Origin: Nocardia blacklockiae
Lineage (GTDB): Bacteria; Actinomycetota; Actinomycetes; Mycobacteriales; Mycobacteriaceae
Length of the DNA stretch: 64,000 nucleotides
Direction: 5' to 3'
Assembly: GCF_015477355.1 (NCBI RefSeq)
Contig: NZ_JADLRJ010000014.1
Location: 116,729 to 180,728, forward strand
Part shown: positions 8,395-17,968 of the stretch, piece by piece
Layout: each line of letters opens with the position of its first letter
Numbering within the stretch: the first letter of the stretch is position 1
Translations under genes and position numbers: made by a program
The notes under the pieces: generated by a model
Seen by the model: only the letters and a program-made list of their open reading frames with translations
The model's database searches: none
What the model was told of the DNA's origin: nothing

Positions 8395-9479
8395 CCGGTG
8401 CGGAGGTCGCGCTGTATCCGCTGCGGCTCGGTGTCACCGCCAAATCATTGGTGTTCGGCGGACACGCGATCAGCCGCCGCCTCGGTAAGACCGGGATACC
8501 GGACTGGAGTATCGCCGAGACGTGGGAGTGCAGCGATGTCGACGGCGTCGGCGCGCGGGTGCGAAATGGTCCGCTGGCCGGTCGGACGCTGCGGCAGCTG
8601 GTCGCCGAGTATCCCGAAGAGTTGATGGGCGAGGGCTGGACCGGCGACTACTTCCCGGTGCTCACCAAATTCATCGATGCGGCCGGGACATTGCCGATCC
8701 ACCTGCACGCCGACGACGACACGGCCCGACGTCTCGAGGGTCAGCGCAACGGCAAGACCGAGGCCTGGCACATTCTGTCCGCCGCCCCGGGCGCCACCGC
8801 CTTGTGCGGGGTCCAAAAAGGCGTCGATGCCGAGCGATTACGTGCGGCGCTGCGTGATCAGGATTTCGACTCGATCCTGCGGCGGTTGCCGGTGAGCGCG
8901 GGCGAGACGATCTATGTCCCCGGCGGCACCCTGCACAGTTTCGGACCCGACACCTTGATCTACGAGATCGAGCAGACCTCCGATATCCAGCAGCACGCCA
9001 TGCACTGGAACATGGAGGACGGCTCACCGGTGAGCGACGAGCAATTCGACACCAATATCGACCGGCTCATGCAGGAGGTCCGCCTCGACCACCGACCCGA
9101 ATTCGAACCCGGACTGAAGATCACCGTCGACGACGGGGTGCAACGCGTGTTCCTCTGCGCGGGACCGTATTTCGCGCTCGAACGCTGGCAGGTCGGCAGT
9201 GCGCGACCGGCGCGGCACACGTTCGCCACCGCGCAGATCCTCACCAATGTCGGTGCGCCGGTACGCATACGGACCGGTGGCTTCCACGAGGAATTGGGCA
9301 GCGCGCAATCGCTGCTGCTGCCCGCCGGCTGCGGGTGGGTCGAGATCCTCGGTCCCGCCGACGCCCTGTTCGGTTATCTCCCCGACCTCGAACGCGACGT
9401 GGACACCCCGTTGCGCGCGGCGGGCTATTCGCAGGCCCGCATCGCCGCCCTGGGCGCGGGCCGCCCCGAAACGCAATGA
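8391..9479 (+). CDS. Class I mannose-6-phosphate isomerase-like cupin
   Basis: A 362-residue ManA-like protein starting at a GTG that overlaps the SDR stop (GTGA). The metal-site motifs are present: PIHLHADDD (two His), KTEAWHIL (Glu) and GGTLHSFG (His), and the second cupin follows after residue 250. The family interconverts mannose 6-phosphate and fructose 6-phosphate using Zn2+. The neighbours suggest a role in breaking down a particular sugar rather than housekeeping mannose metabolism. It is translationally coupled on both sides. Confidence 0.88.
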   Translation: MTGAEVALYPLRLGVTAKSLVFGGHAISRRLGKTGIPDWSIAETWECSDVDGVGARVRNGPLAGRTLRQLVAEYPEELMGEGWTGDYFPVLTKFIDAAGTLPIHLHADDDTARRLEGQRNGKTEAWHILSAAPGATALCGVQKGVDAERLRAALRDQDFDSILRRLPVSAGETIYVPGGTLHSFGPDTLIYEIEQTSDIQQHAMHWNMEDGSPVSDEQFDTNIDRLMQEVRLDHRPEFEPGLKITVDDGVQRVFLCAGPYFALERWQVGSARPARHTFATAQILTNVGAPVRIRTGGFHEELGSAQSLLLPAGCGWVEILGPADALFGYLPDLERDVDTPLRAAGYSQARIAALGAGRPETQ

Positions 9480-9490
9480 GTGGAGCAGCC

Positions 9491-10339
9491 ATGAGCCCGA
9501 TGCCCTTCGCGTATTCGGTGAATCAATTCACCACGACGCCATGGTCTTTCGAAGAAGACGTGGCGCATTACACCGAGGCGGGCGTGGAGGTGATCGAGGT
9601 CTGCCAGGAGAAGCTCGACCCCGACCGCGGCGGCGAGCAATTGGCGGCGGCCGTGGCGGCGGGTTTGTCGATCCAGTCCGTGCAGCCGTCGGTGCGCACC
9701 ATGATTCCCAGTGCGGGACAACCGGAACCGAAGGAACTGCCGGAGCGAATCGCGGCGTTCCGGCGGTGTGTGGAACTGGTGGCGCCGTTCGCGCCCGGGG
9801 CCGCGTTCGTCACCAACACCGGCCCGGCCCCGGAAGGCGACATGGTCGAAGCCACCGCCCGGACGGTGTCGAGCCACCGCGAATTGGCCGCCATCGCCGC
9901 CGATCACGGTGTCCGCATCGCGCTGGAACCGCTCAACCCGGTGTCGCTGAACCAGGAGACCGCGATCTGGACCTTGCGGCAGGCTCTCGACATCGTCGAG
10001 GAGATCGACCGCGCCGACGTCGGCCTCTGTTTCGACACCTGGAATCTCTGGCAGGACGGGCACGTTCGCGACAGCCTGCGTGCCGCGGGTGACCGGATCA
10101 TTCTGTTGCAGGTCAGTGATTGGCGCACCCCTCGCTCCAGCGCCGACCGTCGCAATATCGGCACCGGCGCGATCCCGACCGGGGAATTGCTGCACGCGGT
10201 CTACGACACCGGCTACCGGGGACCGTGTGTGCTCGAAATCCTGTCCGTGCACGTATCGGACTCCGTCTACGACACCGACCTCGACGAAGTCCTCCGCACC
10301 AACCGCGCCGCTCTGAACAAGAGCTGGCACGACGATTGA
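9491..10339 (+). CDS. Sugar phosphate isomerase/epimerase (xylose isomerase-like TIM barrel)
   Basis: A 282-residue AP-endonuclease-2 superfamily protein. Visible motifs include VEVIEVCQEKLD near the start, IALEPLNP (metal-binding Glu), VGLCFDTWNLWQ (Asp) and GPCVLEIL (Glu), the usual metal ligands of these isomerases. The ATG at 9491 has GGAG 5 nt upstream; an ATG at 9476 overlapping the previous stop (ATGA) is also possible. Third gene of the operon; with the SDR and ManA-like enzymes it suggests an oxidation-isomerisation route for a sugar or polyol such as an inositol. Confidence 0.85.
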   Translation: MSPMPFAYSVNQFTTTPWSFEEDVAHYTEAGVEVIEVCQEKLDPDRGGEQLAAAVAAGLSIQSVQPSVRTMIPSAGQPEPKELPERIAAFRRCVELVAPFAPGAAFVTNTGPAPEGDMVEATARTVSSHRELAAIAADHGVRIALEPLNPVSLNQETAIWTLRQALDIVEEIDRADVGLCFDTWNLWQDGHVRDSLRAAGDRIILLQVSDWRTPRSSADRRNIGTGAIPTGELLHAVYDTGYRGPCVLEILSVHVSDSVYDTDLDEVLRTNRAALNKSWHDD

Positions 10340-10347
10340 GAGCCGCG

Positions 10348-11166
10348 ATGGGATATGTGCGAGCCAGTGACGGAATTCGGTTGCATTACGAGGAATTCGG
10401 GTCGGGCCCACCGCTGGTGATGATCCACGGGTGGACATTCAGTAGCCGGTTCTTCGACCGCAACGTCCCCGCCTTGGCCGAACACGCACGGGTGATCACG
10501 CTGGACCTGCGCGGCCACGGCGACTCGGACAAACCCGCGCACGGTTACCGCATCGCCCGCTTGGCCAAGGACCTGCACGACCTGCTGACCGCGTTGCGGC
10601 TGGAGCGGCCGACGGTGCTCGGCTGGTCGCTGGGCTGCCCGGTGATCTGGAGCTATCTGGAAATGTTCGGCGCCTACCGGCTCGCCGGTGCGGTGTTCGT
10701 CGAACAGACCCCGCGTCAGTACTACGCCGTGGACTGGAAGTACGCCCATTACGCCTGTTTCGACGACGCCGCACTGGCCGCGCTGCAAGCACAGGTCAGC
10801 GCGGACCCCGCCGGCCAGGACCGCCAACAGCTGGACACCATCATGCGCACCGAACCGACCCCCGGCGAGCACGCGATATTCCTGGCCGAGATGGCCAAGT
10901 GCCCGCCGTTCGCCCGCAACGCCGTCATGGCCGACCACACCCGCGCCGACTGGCGCGACCTGCTGCCGACCCTCGACCTGCCGACCCTGGTCCTGGTCGC
11001 CCGGCAGGACAAGGTGTTCGACTGGCGCGGGCCCGCCTGGGTCGGCGAGCATGTGCCCCACGCGCACACAGTGTTCTTCGACGACAGCAACCACGCACTC
11101 TTCCTGGACGAGGCCGAAAAGTTCGAACAAGTCGTCGGCGGATTCGTGGCCCGCCATCGTGGTTAG
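10348..11166 (+). CDS. Alpha/beta hydrolase (non-heme haloperoxidase/lactonase-like)
   Basis: A 272-residue protein of the AB-hydrolase-1 family: VMIHGWTFSSRFF (oxyanion), LDLRGHGDS, the nucleophile elbow LGWSLGC, the acid ARQDKVF and the His in SNHALFLDE. It starts 8 nt after the sugar isomerase stop and closes the operon. Given the sugar-oxidising neighbours a lactonase role is attractive, but this is inference; arylesterase or epoxide hydrolase would fit equally well. Confidence 0.85.
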   Translation: MGYVRASDGIRLHYEEFGSGPPLVMIHGWTFSSRFFDRNVPALAEHARVITLDLRGHGDSDKPAHGYRIARLAKDLHDLLTALRLERPTVLGWSLGCPVIWSYLEMFGAYRLAGAVFVEQTPRQYYAVDWKYAHYACFDDAALAALQAQVSADPAGQDRQQLDTIMRTEPTPGEHAIFLAEMAKCPPFARNAVMADHTRADWRDLLPTLDLPTLVLVARQDKVFDWRGPAWVGEHVPHAHTVFFDDSNHALFLDEAEKFEQVVGGFVARHRG

Positions 11167-11277
11167 CCCTGCGCGAATCGAAAGGGATTGCCCCACCGGC
11201 GTTTACACGGTCTCGTTGTCAATTGCGAAAGATTCGGTGTTTCCGGTCGCCCCCTCGATCTCCTTACGTTCGAGTGC

Positions 11278-12762
11278 ATGCGAGAGCGAACAACTGGGAC
11301 TCGGCCGGAGTACTCGGATATACCGATCGGCGCGGACATCCGCGAAACCGATGCAGTGGTGCGGCCGACGCGCGCGGGCATTCTGCTCGCGGTGGTTTCG
11401 GCGGCGATCTTCTTCGACGCGCTCGATCTGTCCATCACGCAGATCGCGCTGCCGAGTATTCAGGAAAGCCTGCGGCTGTCGGCGAGCACCTTGCCGTGGG
11501 TTGCCGCCGGCTATGTCGTCACCTATGGCGGGTTCCTGCTGTTGGGCGGCCGAGCCGGTGACTTGCTCGGTGCCCGAAGGGTTTTCCTCGCCGGACTGGC
11601 GATCTTCGGCGCCGCCTCACTCGCTTGCGGGCTCGCCGGCGGCGCGACCGTGCTCATCGCCGCGCGCGCGGTGCAGGGAGTCGGCGCGGCGCTCACCGTG
11701 CCTGCCGCGGTCACCGTGCTGGCCACCGCGTTCACCGAGGAACGGGCGCGGAATCGAGCATTCGGGGTCTTCGCCGCCGCGGCGTCGAGCGGGTTCGGGA
11801 TCGGCCTGGTCCTCGGTGGGTTGCTGACCAGCGGGCTGTCGTGGCGATGGATCTTCCTGGCCAAGGTGCCCGCGGTCGCGCTGGTCCTGCTCGCCGCGCT
11901 GCGCGCCGTTCCAGGCCGTGTGGACCGCGAGCGGTCTCGCGGTGCTTACGATCTGGCCGGCGCGATCGCGGGCACCGGCGGCGCGGTACTACTGACCTAC
12001 GGCGTGACTCGAGCCGGCAACCCGGGGACGGCCGCGGTGGATATTGCCTTGCCGCTCGCCGGAGCGGTCGTGTTGATCGGGTTGTTCGTTCTCGTCGAAC
12101 GGCGAAGCCGAATGCCGTTGCTGCCGTTGCGGTTACTGACGCAAGCAGGGCTTACGCCGACCAACCTCGGGACGCTGACGGTGCTCGCTGCGCCGTTCGG
12201 CGTGTCGTTCGTCGTCACCGTGTACGTGCAAGATGTGTTGCGGCGCTCGCCCTGGGATACCGCGCTGGTGCTGCTCCCGGGCGCGATGCTGTCGGCAGTG
12301 GTCGCCCGCTACCTGGCACCCTTCCTACTCGACCGACTCGGCCTTCGCGTGAGTTACGCGATAGGGCTGACCACCGTCGCCGCCGGGGACGCGATCCTGT
12401 TGGCGCTCACCGAGGCGACCTGGATTTGGGTGGTGATCGTCGCGACAATCATCAGCTTCGGCCTCGGCATGGGCCTCGCCTATCCGTCGGCGACGATGGG
12501 TGGGGTGCGCGGGGTCGCGCCGAATGATCAAGGGGCAGCGGCCGGTCTCAACAACACCGCGCTACAGATCGGCGGTGCGCTCGGGCTGGCGATTGTTGCC
12601 ACGGCAGTGAACATCGGCGCGGGCGGCCAATCGCTGACGCACCTCGGACCCGACGCGGCTCAGCTTTCGGTGCGATATGGTGCGGCCGCGGCGATCATTC
12701 TGCCGCTGCTCGGCGCTCTCGTCGTGGTCTTCGGTCTCGCACGCATCGATCGCCGGGAGTAG
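11278..12762 (+). CDS. MFS transporter, DHA2-like 14-TM drug:H+ antiporter
   Basis: A roughly 494-residue integral membrane protein with about 14 hydrophobic segments. LDLSITQIALPSIQ in TM1 and GGRAGDLLGARRVFL in loop 2-3 are the signatures of the EmrB/QacA exporters. The ATG at 11278 is a choice among several starts and no strong ribosome-binding site decides it. A LysR gene follows 37 nt downstream on the same strand, so the pair may be one unit. The substrate is unknown. Confidence 0.88.
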   Translation: MRERTTGTRPEYSDIPIGADIRETDAVVRPTRAGILLAVVSAAIFFDALDLSITQIALPSIQESLRLSASTLPWVAAGYVVTYGGFLLLGGRAGDLLGARRVFLAGLAIFGAASLACGLAGGATVLIAARAVQGVGAALTVPAAVTVLATAFTEERARNRAFGVFAAAASSGFGIGLVLGGLLTSGLSWRWIFLAKVPAVALVLLAALRAVPGRVDRERSRGAYDLAGAIAGTGGAVLLTYGVTRAGNPGTAAVDIALPLAGAVVLIGLFVLVERRSRMPLLPLRLLTQAGLTPTNLGTLTVLAAPFGVSFVVTVYVQDVLRRSPWDTALVLLPGAMLSAVVARYLAPFLLDRLGLRVSYAIGLTTVAAGDAILLALTEATWIWVVIVATIISFGLGMGLAYPSATMGGVRGVAPNDQGAAAGLNNTALQIGGALGLAIVATAVNIGAGGQSLTHLGPDAAQLSVRYGAAAAIILPLLGALVVVFGLARIDRRE

Positions 12763-12799
12763 TCGCCGGGGAATTATCTGCCGACGCATTTCGCTGCCC

Positions 12800-13756
12800 A
12801 TGAGCATCATGGGCGTCGAGCTGAAACAACTGCGGTACTTCGTGGCCGTCGCCGGGGAACTCAACTTCTCGGCGGCGGCTCGACGACTCTATGTTTCTCA
12901 ACAAGCGCTCAGCCGGATCATCCAGCAACTCGAGCACGAACTCGGTGTGCGGCTGTTCCACAGAACCACCCGATCGGTCACTCTGACGGAGGCGGGTCGG
13001 GCACTGCTGGTCTCGGCGCAATCCGCCCTTGCCGCGGTCGATGACGCCGTACAGTCCGCTCAGCGCGTCGGGAGTTCGCCACGGCCGCTGCGTGTCGATC
13101 TGTCGTCCGGCAGTCTGCGTACTCCCGCTCTGATTCTTCGAAAACTGCGTCGTACCTATCCGGACCTTCCGCTGCAATTGGTGGAAGACGGTGTGCCACG
13201 CGGACTCACCGCACTCGCCGACGGTCGGTTGGACGCCTTGATCGGTTTGGCCACGCACTGCCCGCCCGACATTCCCGCGGAGTCGGTTCGTCGCGAACCG
13301 GTGTTGTTGGGCATGGTCGCCGAGCACCCGCTCGCCCAGATGACTACCGTTCCGGTCTCGGCACTCGCCGACACCGAACTGCTGCTGCCGTCGGACTTCG
13401 CGGCCATCGAGTGGGTGGAGTTCGTCCGAACCTTCTGCGCCGAAGCCGGTGTCGAGGTTCGTCGGTGGCCGGGCGCCACGCACGGCGGCGTGGCCGCTGC
13501 CGATGTTCTTCGCGACGTCGGTTGCGTGACCCCCACGGTCGCGTGGGCGGAGCCACCGGCCGATCTGGTGTTCCGACCGCTGGTCGAGCCCACTCCCGTC
13601 CTCACCTGGTCGGTGATGACCGCACCTGCCGCCCATGGATCGGACGAGCTCGGGGCCTTTCTCGCCACCGTCCGATCCCTCGCGGGTGCACAGCACAATC
13701 ATTCGCCGATGCGCTCCGGTGCGGTGCGGCCGACGATTCACAACGGTGCGCTGTAG
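12800..13756 (+). CDS. LysR family transcriptional regulator
   Basis: A 318-residue LTTR. The N-terminal winged HTH (LKQLRYFVAVAGELNFSAAA, then RRLYVSQQALSRIIQQLEHE) is followed by a substrate-binding domain starting near residue 90. Starts at 12800 or 12809 (MGVEL) are both possible. It lies directly downstream of the MFS exporter on the same strand rather than divergent, which is less common for LysR and suggests co-transcription. Confidence 0.9.
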   Translation: MSIMGVELKQLRYFVAVAGELNFSAAARRLYVSQQALSRIIQQLEHELGVRLFHRTTRSVTLTEAGRALLVSAQSALAAVDDAVQSAQRVGSSPRPLRVDLSSGSLRTPALILRKLRRTYPDLPLQLVEDGVPRGLTALADGRLDALIGLATHCPPDIPAESVRREPVLLGMVAEHPLAQMTTVPVSALADTELLLPSDFAAIEWVEFVRTFCAEAGVEVRRWPGATHGGVAAADVLRDVGCVTPTVAWAEPPADLVFRPLVEPTPVLTWSVMTAPAAHGSDELGAFLATVRSLAGAQHNHSPMRSGAVRPTIHNGAL

Positions 13757-13841
13757 GTGGCGCGAATTCTGCTGTTTCCGGACCGGACCGTTGTTTCCCT
13801 ACCGTTGAATCCGTTCAGCCGCAGAGGGAAAGGCTCTCGCC

Positions 13842-14708
13842 ATGCCGATCGTCAACGCCGCCGGAGTCGATGTGCACTACGAGATCGAAGGTACGGGACC
13901 CGGTCTGGTGTTGGTGCACGGCAGCAGCATGAGCGCCGCACAGAACTTCGGTCATCTGGTCGCCGAATTCGCCGACCGGCGTACGGTGGTGACCCCCGAC
14001 TATTCGGGTAGCGGCGAGACGGCCGAGCCGAATGTGCCATTGACCCTGGATATCCTTGTAGGCCAGGTTATTACGGTAGCGGAGGTCGCCACCACCGGTC
14101 CCGTGGATATGCTGGGATTCTCGCTCGGTGCGGTCGTCGCGGCGGCCGTGGCAGCGCGCCGCCCCGAACTGATCCGTCGCTTGGTACTGGTCGCCGGGTG
14201 GCCGTCGAGTAACGATCCACGGCTGCGTCTCGGATTGCGGGCGTGGGCCGACTCCTTGGCCGCGGGTCCCGATCTCGCCTCCGCGGTCGCACCGCTGCTG
14301 GCCTTCAGCCCCGCCTTTCTGAGTTCCTTGGGCCCCAACGGTTTAGCGGAATTGCGGAGCGCACCCCCGGAGCCTGGAACGCCCGGTCAGATCGCCGTCG
14401 ATCTCGAGATCGACCTGCGCGCCGAGTTGCCTCGCATCACCGCACCCACTCTCGTAATCGGCTGCGCCCAGGACAATTTGATTCCTGTCCGACATGCCCG
14501 CGACCTCCACGCGGCCATCCCCGCCAGTCGGTACACCGAAATCGACAGCGGCCACGTCATCTTCTTCGAGAAGCCGGTCGAACTGGTATCAGCGGTACAG
14601 GAATTCCTCTACGCCGATGACCAGTCGCGTCCACCCGCCGTTACCGAGACGGCCACTGCTGCGGTCTCCCCCGCTCCCACCGCGAGACTCGGGTCGCCGG
14701 ACAGATGA
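13842..14708 (+). CDS. Alpha/beta hydrolase
   Basis: A 288-residue hydrolase with LVLVHGSSMSAAQNF (oxyanion), LGFSLGA (Ser nucleophile), IGCAQDNLIPV (Asp) and IDSGHVIFFEKP (His). The core ends near residue 260, followed by a Thr/Ala/Pro-rich tail. A purine-rich AGAGGGAAAGG precedes the ATG. It could serve as an esterase or C-C hydrolase; nothing nearby fixes the substrate. Confidence 0.85.
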   Translation: MPIVNAAGVDVHYEIEGTGPGLVLVHGSSMSAAQNFGHLVAEFADRRTVVTPDYSGSGETAEPNVPLTLDILVGQVITVAEVATTGPVDMLGFSLGAVVAAAVAARRPELIRRLVLVAGWPSSNDPRLRLGLRAWADSLAAGPDLASAVAPLLAFSPAFLSSLGPNGLAELRSAPPEPGTPGQIAVDLEIDLRAELPRITAPTLVIGCAQDNLIPVRHARDLHAAIPASRYTEIDSGHVIFFEKPVELVSAVQEFLYADDQSRPPAVTETATAAVSPAPTARLGSPDR

Positions 14709-14792
14709 GCGAAGACGAGGAATTCGCCGAGGGATTGGTTGCAGGCCCCCGCCGCGCCCCGCAACCACAGCACCACTGCGCGTGGCGGTACG

Positions 14793-15230
14793 TCAGCTCT
14801 TCTTCAGCTCCTGGGCGAGCATCAAGAGGATGTCGCTGGGGCCGCGGACATAGGTGAGCTTGTAGGTGTCTTCATAAGTCGCCACGCCGCGAAGCGGATG
14901 GCAGCCGTGCCGCGCGGCTATCTCGAGGGCTTTGTCGATGTCGTCGACCGAGAACGCGACGCGGTGCATGCCGATCTTGTTGGGAGGGGTGGGTTCCGAC
15001 TCGATCGCTTCGGGATGAATGTATTCGAAGAGTTCCAGATGCCCCTGCCCGTCCGGCGTCCGGAGCATGGCGATATTCGCGTGATTGCCGTCGAGACCGA
15101 CGGCAGTGTCGGTCCACTCCCCACTGACCGTGTCGCGGCCGACGACCGTGAGACCGAGGTCGGTGAAGAAAGCGATCGCCGCTTCCAGGTCACGAACGGT
15201 GATGCCGACATTCTCGAGTTTGATGGCCAT
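14793..15230 (-). CDS. VOC family (glyoxalase/bleomycin-resistance fold) protein
   Basis: A 145-residue protein: VGITVRDLEAAIAFFTDLGL, HLELFEYIHP (Glu ligand) and MHRVAFSVDDIDKAL (His) give the paired beta-alpha-beta-beta-beta modules with likely metal ligands. The family covers glyoxalases, extradiol dioxygenases and resistance proteins. It is convergent with the hydrolase and divergent from a GNAT gene. The exact activity is unknown. Confidence 0.88.
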   Translation of the reverse strand: MAIKLENVGITVRDLEAAIAFFTDLGLTVVGRDTVSGEWTDTAVGLDGNHANIAMLRTPDGQGHLELFEYIHPEAIESEPTPPNKIGMHRVAFSVDDIDKALEIAARHGCHPLRGVATYEDTYKLTYVRGPSDILLMLAQELKKS

Positions 15231-15351
15231 GCGTCGCATGCTACCGAGCCGAACCGGTCGTGCCCGCCCACGCGAATTCGTTGGTGGCAGTGCTCGTGTG
15301 CTGGATATCGTCGAGTCCGATGTGCGGAGTCGGCGAATACGAAGGGCGCTC

Positions 15352-15837
15352 GTGATAGAGGTACAGGTGCTGCGAACCGATGACTGGCGGATATGGCGTC
15401 GGCTCCGCCGGGAGGCATTGGCGGAAGCGCCGGCAGCGTTCGGCTCGACGCTGGCCGAATGGAGTGGTCCCGGTGACACCGAAGCTCGGTGGCGGGCGCG
15501 ATTGACCGACGTTCCGTTCAATGTGATCGTCCGGCGGCACGGAATTCCGGCAGGCATGGTCAGCGCCTACCGCGCCGAAAACGCTGCGGCCGAATTGATT
15601 TCGATGTGGGTCGCACCGTTCGCGCGCGGCCTGGGTGTCGCCGACGCGGCAGTGCACGCGGTCCTGCGCTGGGCAGACGGCCGAGCAGTCGGCTTGTCGG
15701 TGAAGACCGGCAACCAGGCCGCGATCCGACTGTATGAACGCCACGGATTCACCGACGCGGGCCGCTCCCCCGACGATGCCGACGAACGACGCATGCTGCG
15801 GCCCGCGCGGATGGTCCAGATGTCCGACGCACGGTGA
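15352..15837 (+). CDS. GNAT family N-acetyltransferase
   Basis: A 161-residue acetyltransferase starting at GTG with GAAGGG upstream. The GNAT core is clear: ISMWVAPFARGLGVADAAVH holds the acetyl-CoA pyrophosphate loop, where the Q/RxxGxG pattern is slightly altered to RGLGVA, and LSVKTGNQAAIRLYERHGF is the C-terminal motif B. The acceptor is unknown. Confidence 0.88.
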   Translation: MIEVQVLRTDDWRIWRRLRREALAEAPAAFGSTLAEWSGPGDTEARWRARLTDVPFNVIVRRHGIPAGMVSAYRAENAAAELISMWVAPFARGLGVADAAVHAVLRWADGRAVGLSVKTGNQAAIRLYERHGFTDAGRSPDDADERRMLRPARMVQMSDAR

Positions 15838-15907
15838 GGCCGCCTATGTGACTCTGCCGTCCGCCGCGGAGCCGGGCTCGTGATGCGCCGGTTAGTCTTG
15901 GCGCTCA

Positions 15908-16663
15908 ATGGACCACGTGCTCGTCACCTGGAGTCGATCCGTAATCGACAACTGCTCGATAGTCCAGCCCCGCGGTGAACTCACCATGCTCACCTACCGC
16001 CAGGTGAGCGACGATCTCGTCAAGTTCGCCGTCGACCAGCCGCGCGCCGTGATCGTGTCGCTGGCCGACCTCATCGTGCCCACCGGTCCGCTGCTGACCG
16101 CGTTCACCAGCGCGTGGCTGCGCGTCGACACCTGGCCGGCGGTGCCGCTGCTGCTGGTGGCCCCGGCGCGCGGGCAACGGGACCGATTGCGGGCGGCCAT
16201 GGTCGACCGGTTCGTCCCCGTCTTCGCTACCGTGCCCGCGGCGATTGCCGGTCTCGCCCAGCAGCCCACCCGCCGACGCCGATCCACCGATCTGGCCAGG
16301 ACTCCGGCCTGCGGCAGACAGGCACGGCGATTCGTCACCGAAACCTGTGAACGGTGGGCCGTGCCCGCCGCCGGCAGCCCCGCCGGGCTTATCGCCACCG
16401 AACTGGTCGAGAACTCCCTGATACACGCCGACAGCACCGACGACATCGGGCTCCGGCTCGAACTCCGCCGCGGCGTCCTCACCGTGGCGGTATCCGACAC
16501 CGACTTCCGCGAACCAGTACTGCGCGATCGCTCCCCCGACTCCTACCGAATCGGCGGCCTCCGCCTGGTATCCGGATTCTCCCAGGCCTGGGGCAGCTCG
16601 CCTCGCTGGCCCCACGGCAAAATCGTCTGGGCGACACTACGAGTAGACCGCTCCCCCAACTGA
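15908..16663 (+). CDS. STAS-HATPase_c fusion, anti-sigma/anti-anti-sigma-like regulator
   Basis: A 251-residue protein with two parts. Residues about 10-110 form a STAS-like domain (CSIVQPRGELTMLTYRQVSD, then LADLIVPTGPLLTAF). Residues about 130-245 form an RsbW-type GHKL ATPase with the N box ATELVENSLIHA and a short G-box region (YRIGGLRLVSGF). In classical partner switching these are separate proteins; joined, it could self-regulate or bind several sigma-pathway partners. No sigma factor is adjacent. Confidence 0.8.
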   Translation: MDHVLVTWSRSVIDNCSIVQPRGELTMLTYRQVSDDLVKFAVDQPRAVIVSLADLIVPTGPLLTAFTSAWLRVDTWPAVPLLLVAPARGQRDRLRAAMVDRFVPVFATVPAAIAGLAQQPTRRRRSTDLARTPACGRQARRFVTETCERWAVPAAGSPAGLIATELVENSLIHADSTDDIGLRLELRRGVLTVAVSDTDFREPVLRDRSPDSYRIGGLRLVSGFSQAWGSSPRWPHGKIVWATLRVDRSPN

Positions 16664-16688
16664 TTGGATGGATACCGAATCTTGGCGG

Positions 16689-17343
16689 TCATCGCCCCCG
16701 GTCGTCCAGGTGAGCGGTGTCGGCGAGGCTGACCAGCGTCCGGTTGCGCCAGTAGTCGTCGTGGCGTAGGTGGGTGATCGCGCCCGGGGTTGTCGCGAAG
16801 GACGCGAATCCGGTGGCTTGGACGGGGATGCGCATCCAGGCGGTGATGACGAACGTGAGCGCGTATCCGTGTGTGACCACGACATGGTCGTAATCGGTGT
16901 CGGCCATCAATTCTCGTGTGCAGGCGTCGACGCGGGTGGCGACCTCGCGCCGAGTCTCCGCGCCCGGAATGGGGCCGCGGTGGTCGAGCCGATCGTCATC
17001 GGGGGCGGGAATCTGCCTGCGCGCGAGCCAATCGTTCGGGCGGCCTTCGGCTTCGCCGAAACTGATCTCGCGCAGCCGCGGATCCGTGGAGACGGCGGCG
17101 TCCAGGGTGGTGGCTAGGATCGTTGCGGTTTCGACGCATCGGGCGAGGTCTGATGTCGTGATGCGGATGGGCCGCAACGGGTCTCGGCGGCGCTGCAATT
17201 CCTGGGCGACCAAAGTGCGCGTCGCGGCGGCCGGGTGGGGTCAGGTGCGAGTCGTACCAACCGCCGACGAGGTCGTGAAGGGTGTGTTCGGCGTGTGGGT
17301 GGCTCACGACGTAGAGATTGCGGCCGAGGCCGGGCGGGGTCAT
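16689..17343 (-). pseudogene. Histidine phosphatase (phosphoglycerate-mutase fold), frameshifted
   Basis: The N-terminal frame reads [20 protein letters not shown] then [14 protein letters not shown]. The downstream frame continues [20 protein letters not shown], ending with VVVTHGYALTFVI (second catalytic His). One extra base in the AAA run at 17212-17214 (TTT on the coding strand) breaks the frame; removing it joins both halves into a normal protein of about 215 residues. The start overlaps the MerR stop (ATGA). Either a true pseudogene or a sequencing error. Confidence 0.8.
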
Positions 17344-17702
17344 ACGCGCTGGGGGTCGTCGCGGAGGCGGTCGCGTTCGGCGGTGAGGACGGTGTTGCGT
17401 TGTTGGAGCAGGGTGTTGTGTTCGCGTAGGGCCGTGTTGTCGTCTTCGAGGTCGAGGATTCGGGCGATGGCGGAGAGTTGGATGCCTTGGCCGGCGAGTT
17501 TGGTGATGCGGTGTAGGCGGGCCAGGTCGTCGCCGCTGTAGCGGCGGGTTCCGCCGGCGCTGCGGGCGGGCCGGATCAGGCCGTGTTGCTCGTACAGGCG
17601 GAGGGTCTGGACGCCGATTCCGGCGAGTTCGGCGGCCACGGAGATGGTGTAGACCGCTTGTTGCCCATCGGGGAGGTGTCCCCGCGACGGCTGCTGTTCC
17701 AT
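17340..17702 (-). CDS. MerR family regulator, HspR-like
   Basis: A 120-residue regulator starting at the ATG with GAAGGAG upstream. [20 protein letters not shown] then [19 protein letters not shown] is the MerR HTH and wing in the form typical of the heat-shock repressor HspR. The C-terminus is a coiled coil ([20 protein letters not shown]) with no metal-binding cysteines. It is divergent from hsp20 across a 367-bp gap holding a CIRCE element and an 18-bp palindrome, so control of hsp20 is likely. Confidence 0.85.
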   Translation of the reverse strand: MEQQPSRGHLPDGQQAVYTISVAAELAGIGVQTLRLYEQHGLIRPARSAGGTRRYSGDDLARLHRITKLAGQGIQLSAIARILDLEDDNTALREHNTLLQQRNTVLTAERDRLRDDPQRV

Positions 17703-17968
17703 CTCACTCCTTCCTGCCGAGGCCACCAGAATATCCCCTTCACTCTCACCACAGAGTCTCTGGGTGGTATCGAACAAATCTCTATCAGAAGTAACAGATT
17801 ACCTGCAGGAGACGAGCCGGAAGCGACCAGTAGGCCGGGGTCCTACGGACGGCCACACACTGGCAGGTTGACCACGCCGGACGCACACTCAGCTGAGCCA
17901 GCGAACGATAGAACCCCGCAGCCGAGACACCGACATCCTCTGGTCAGCACACATTTCGACGGGAACAT

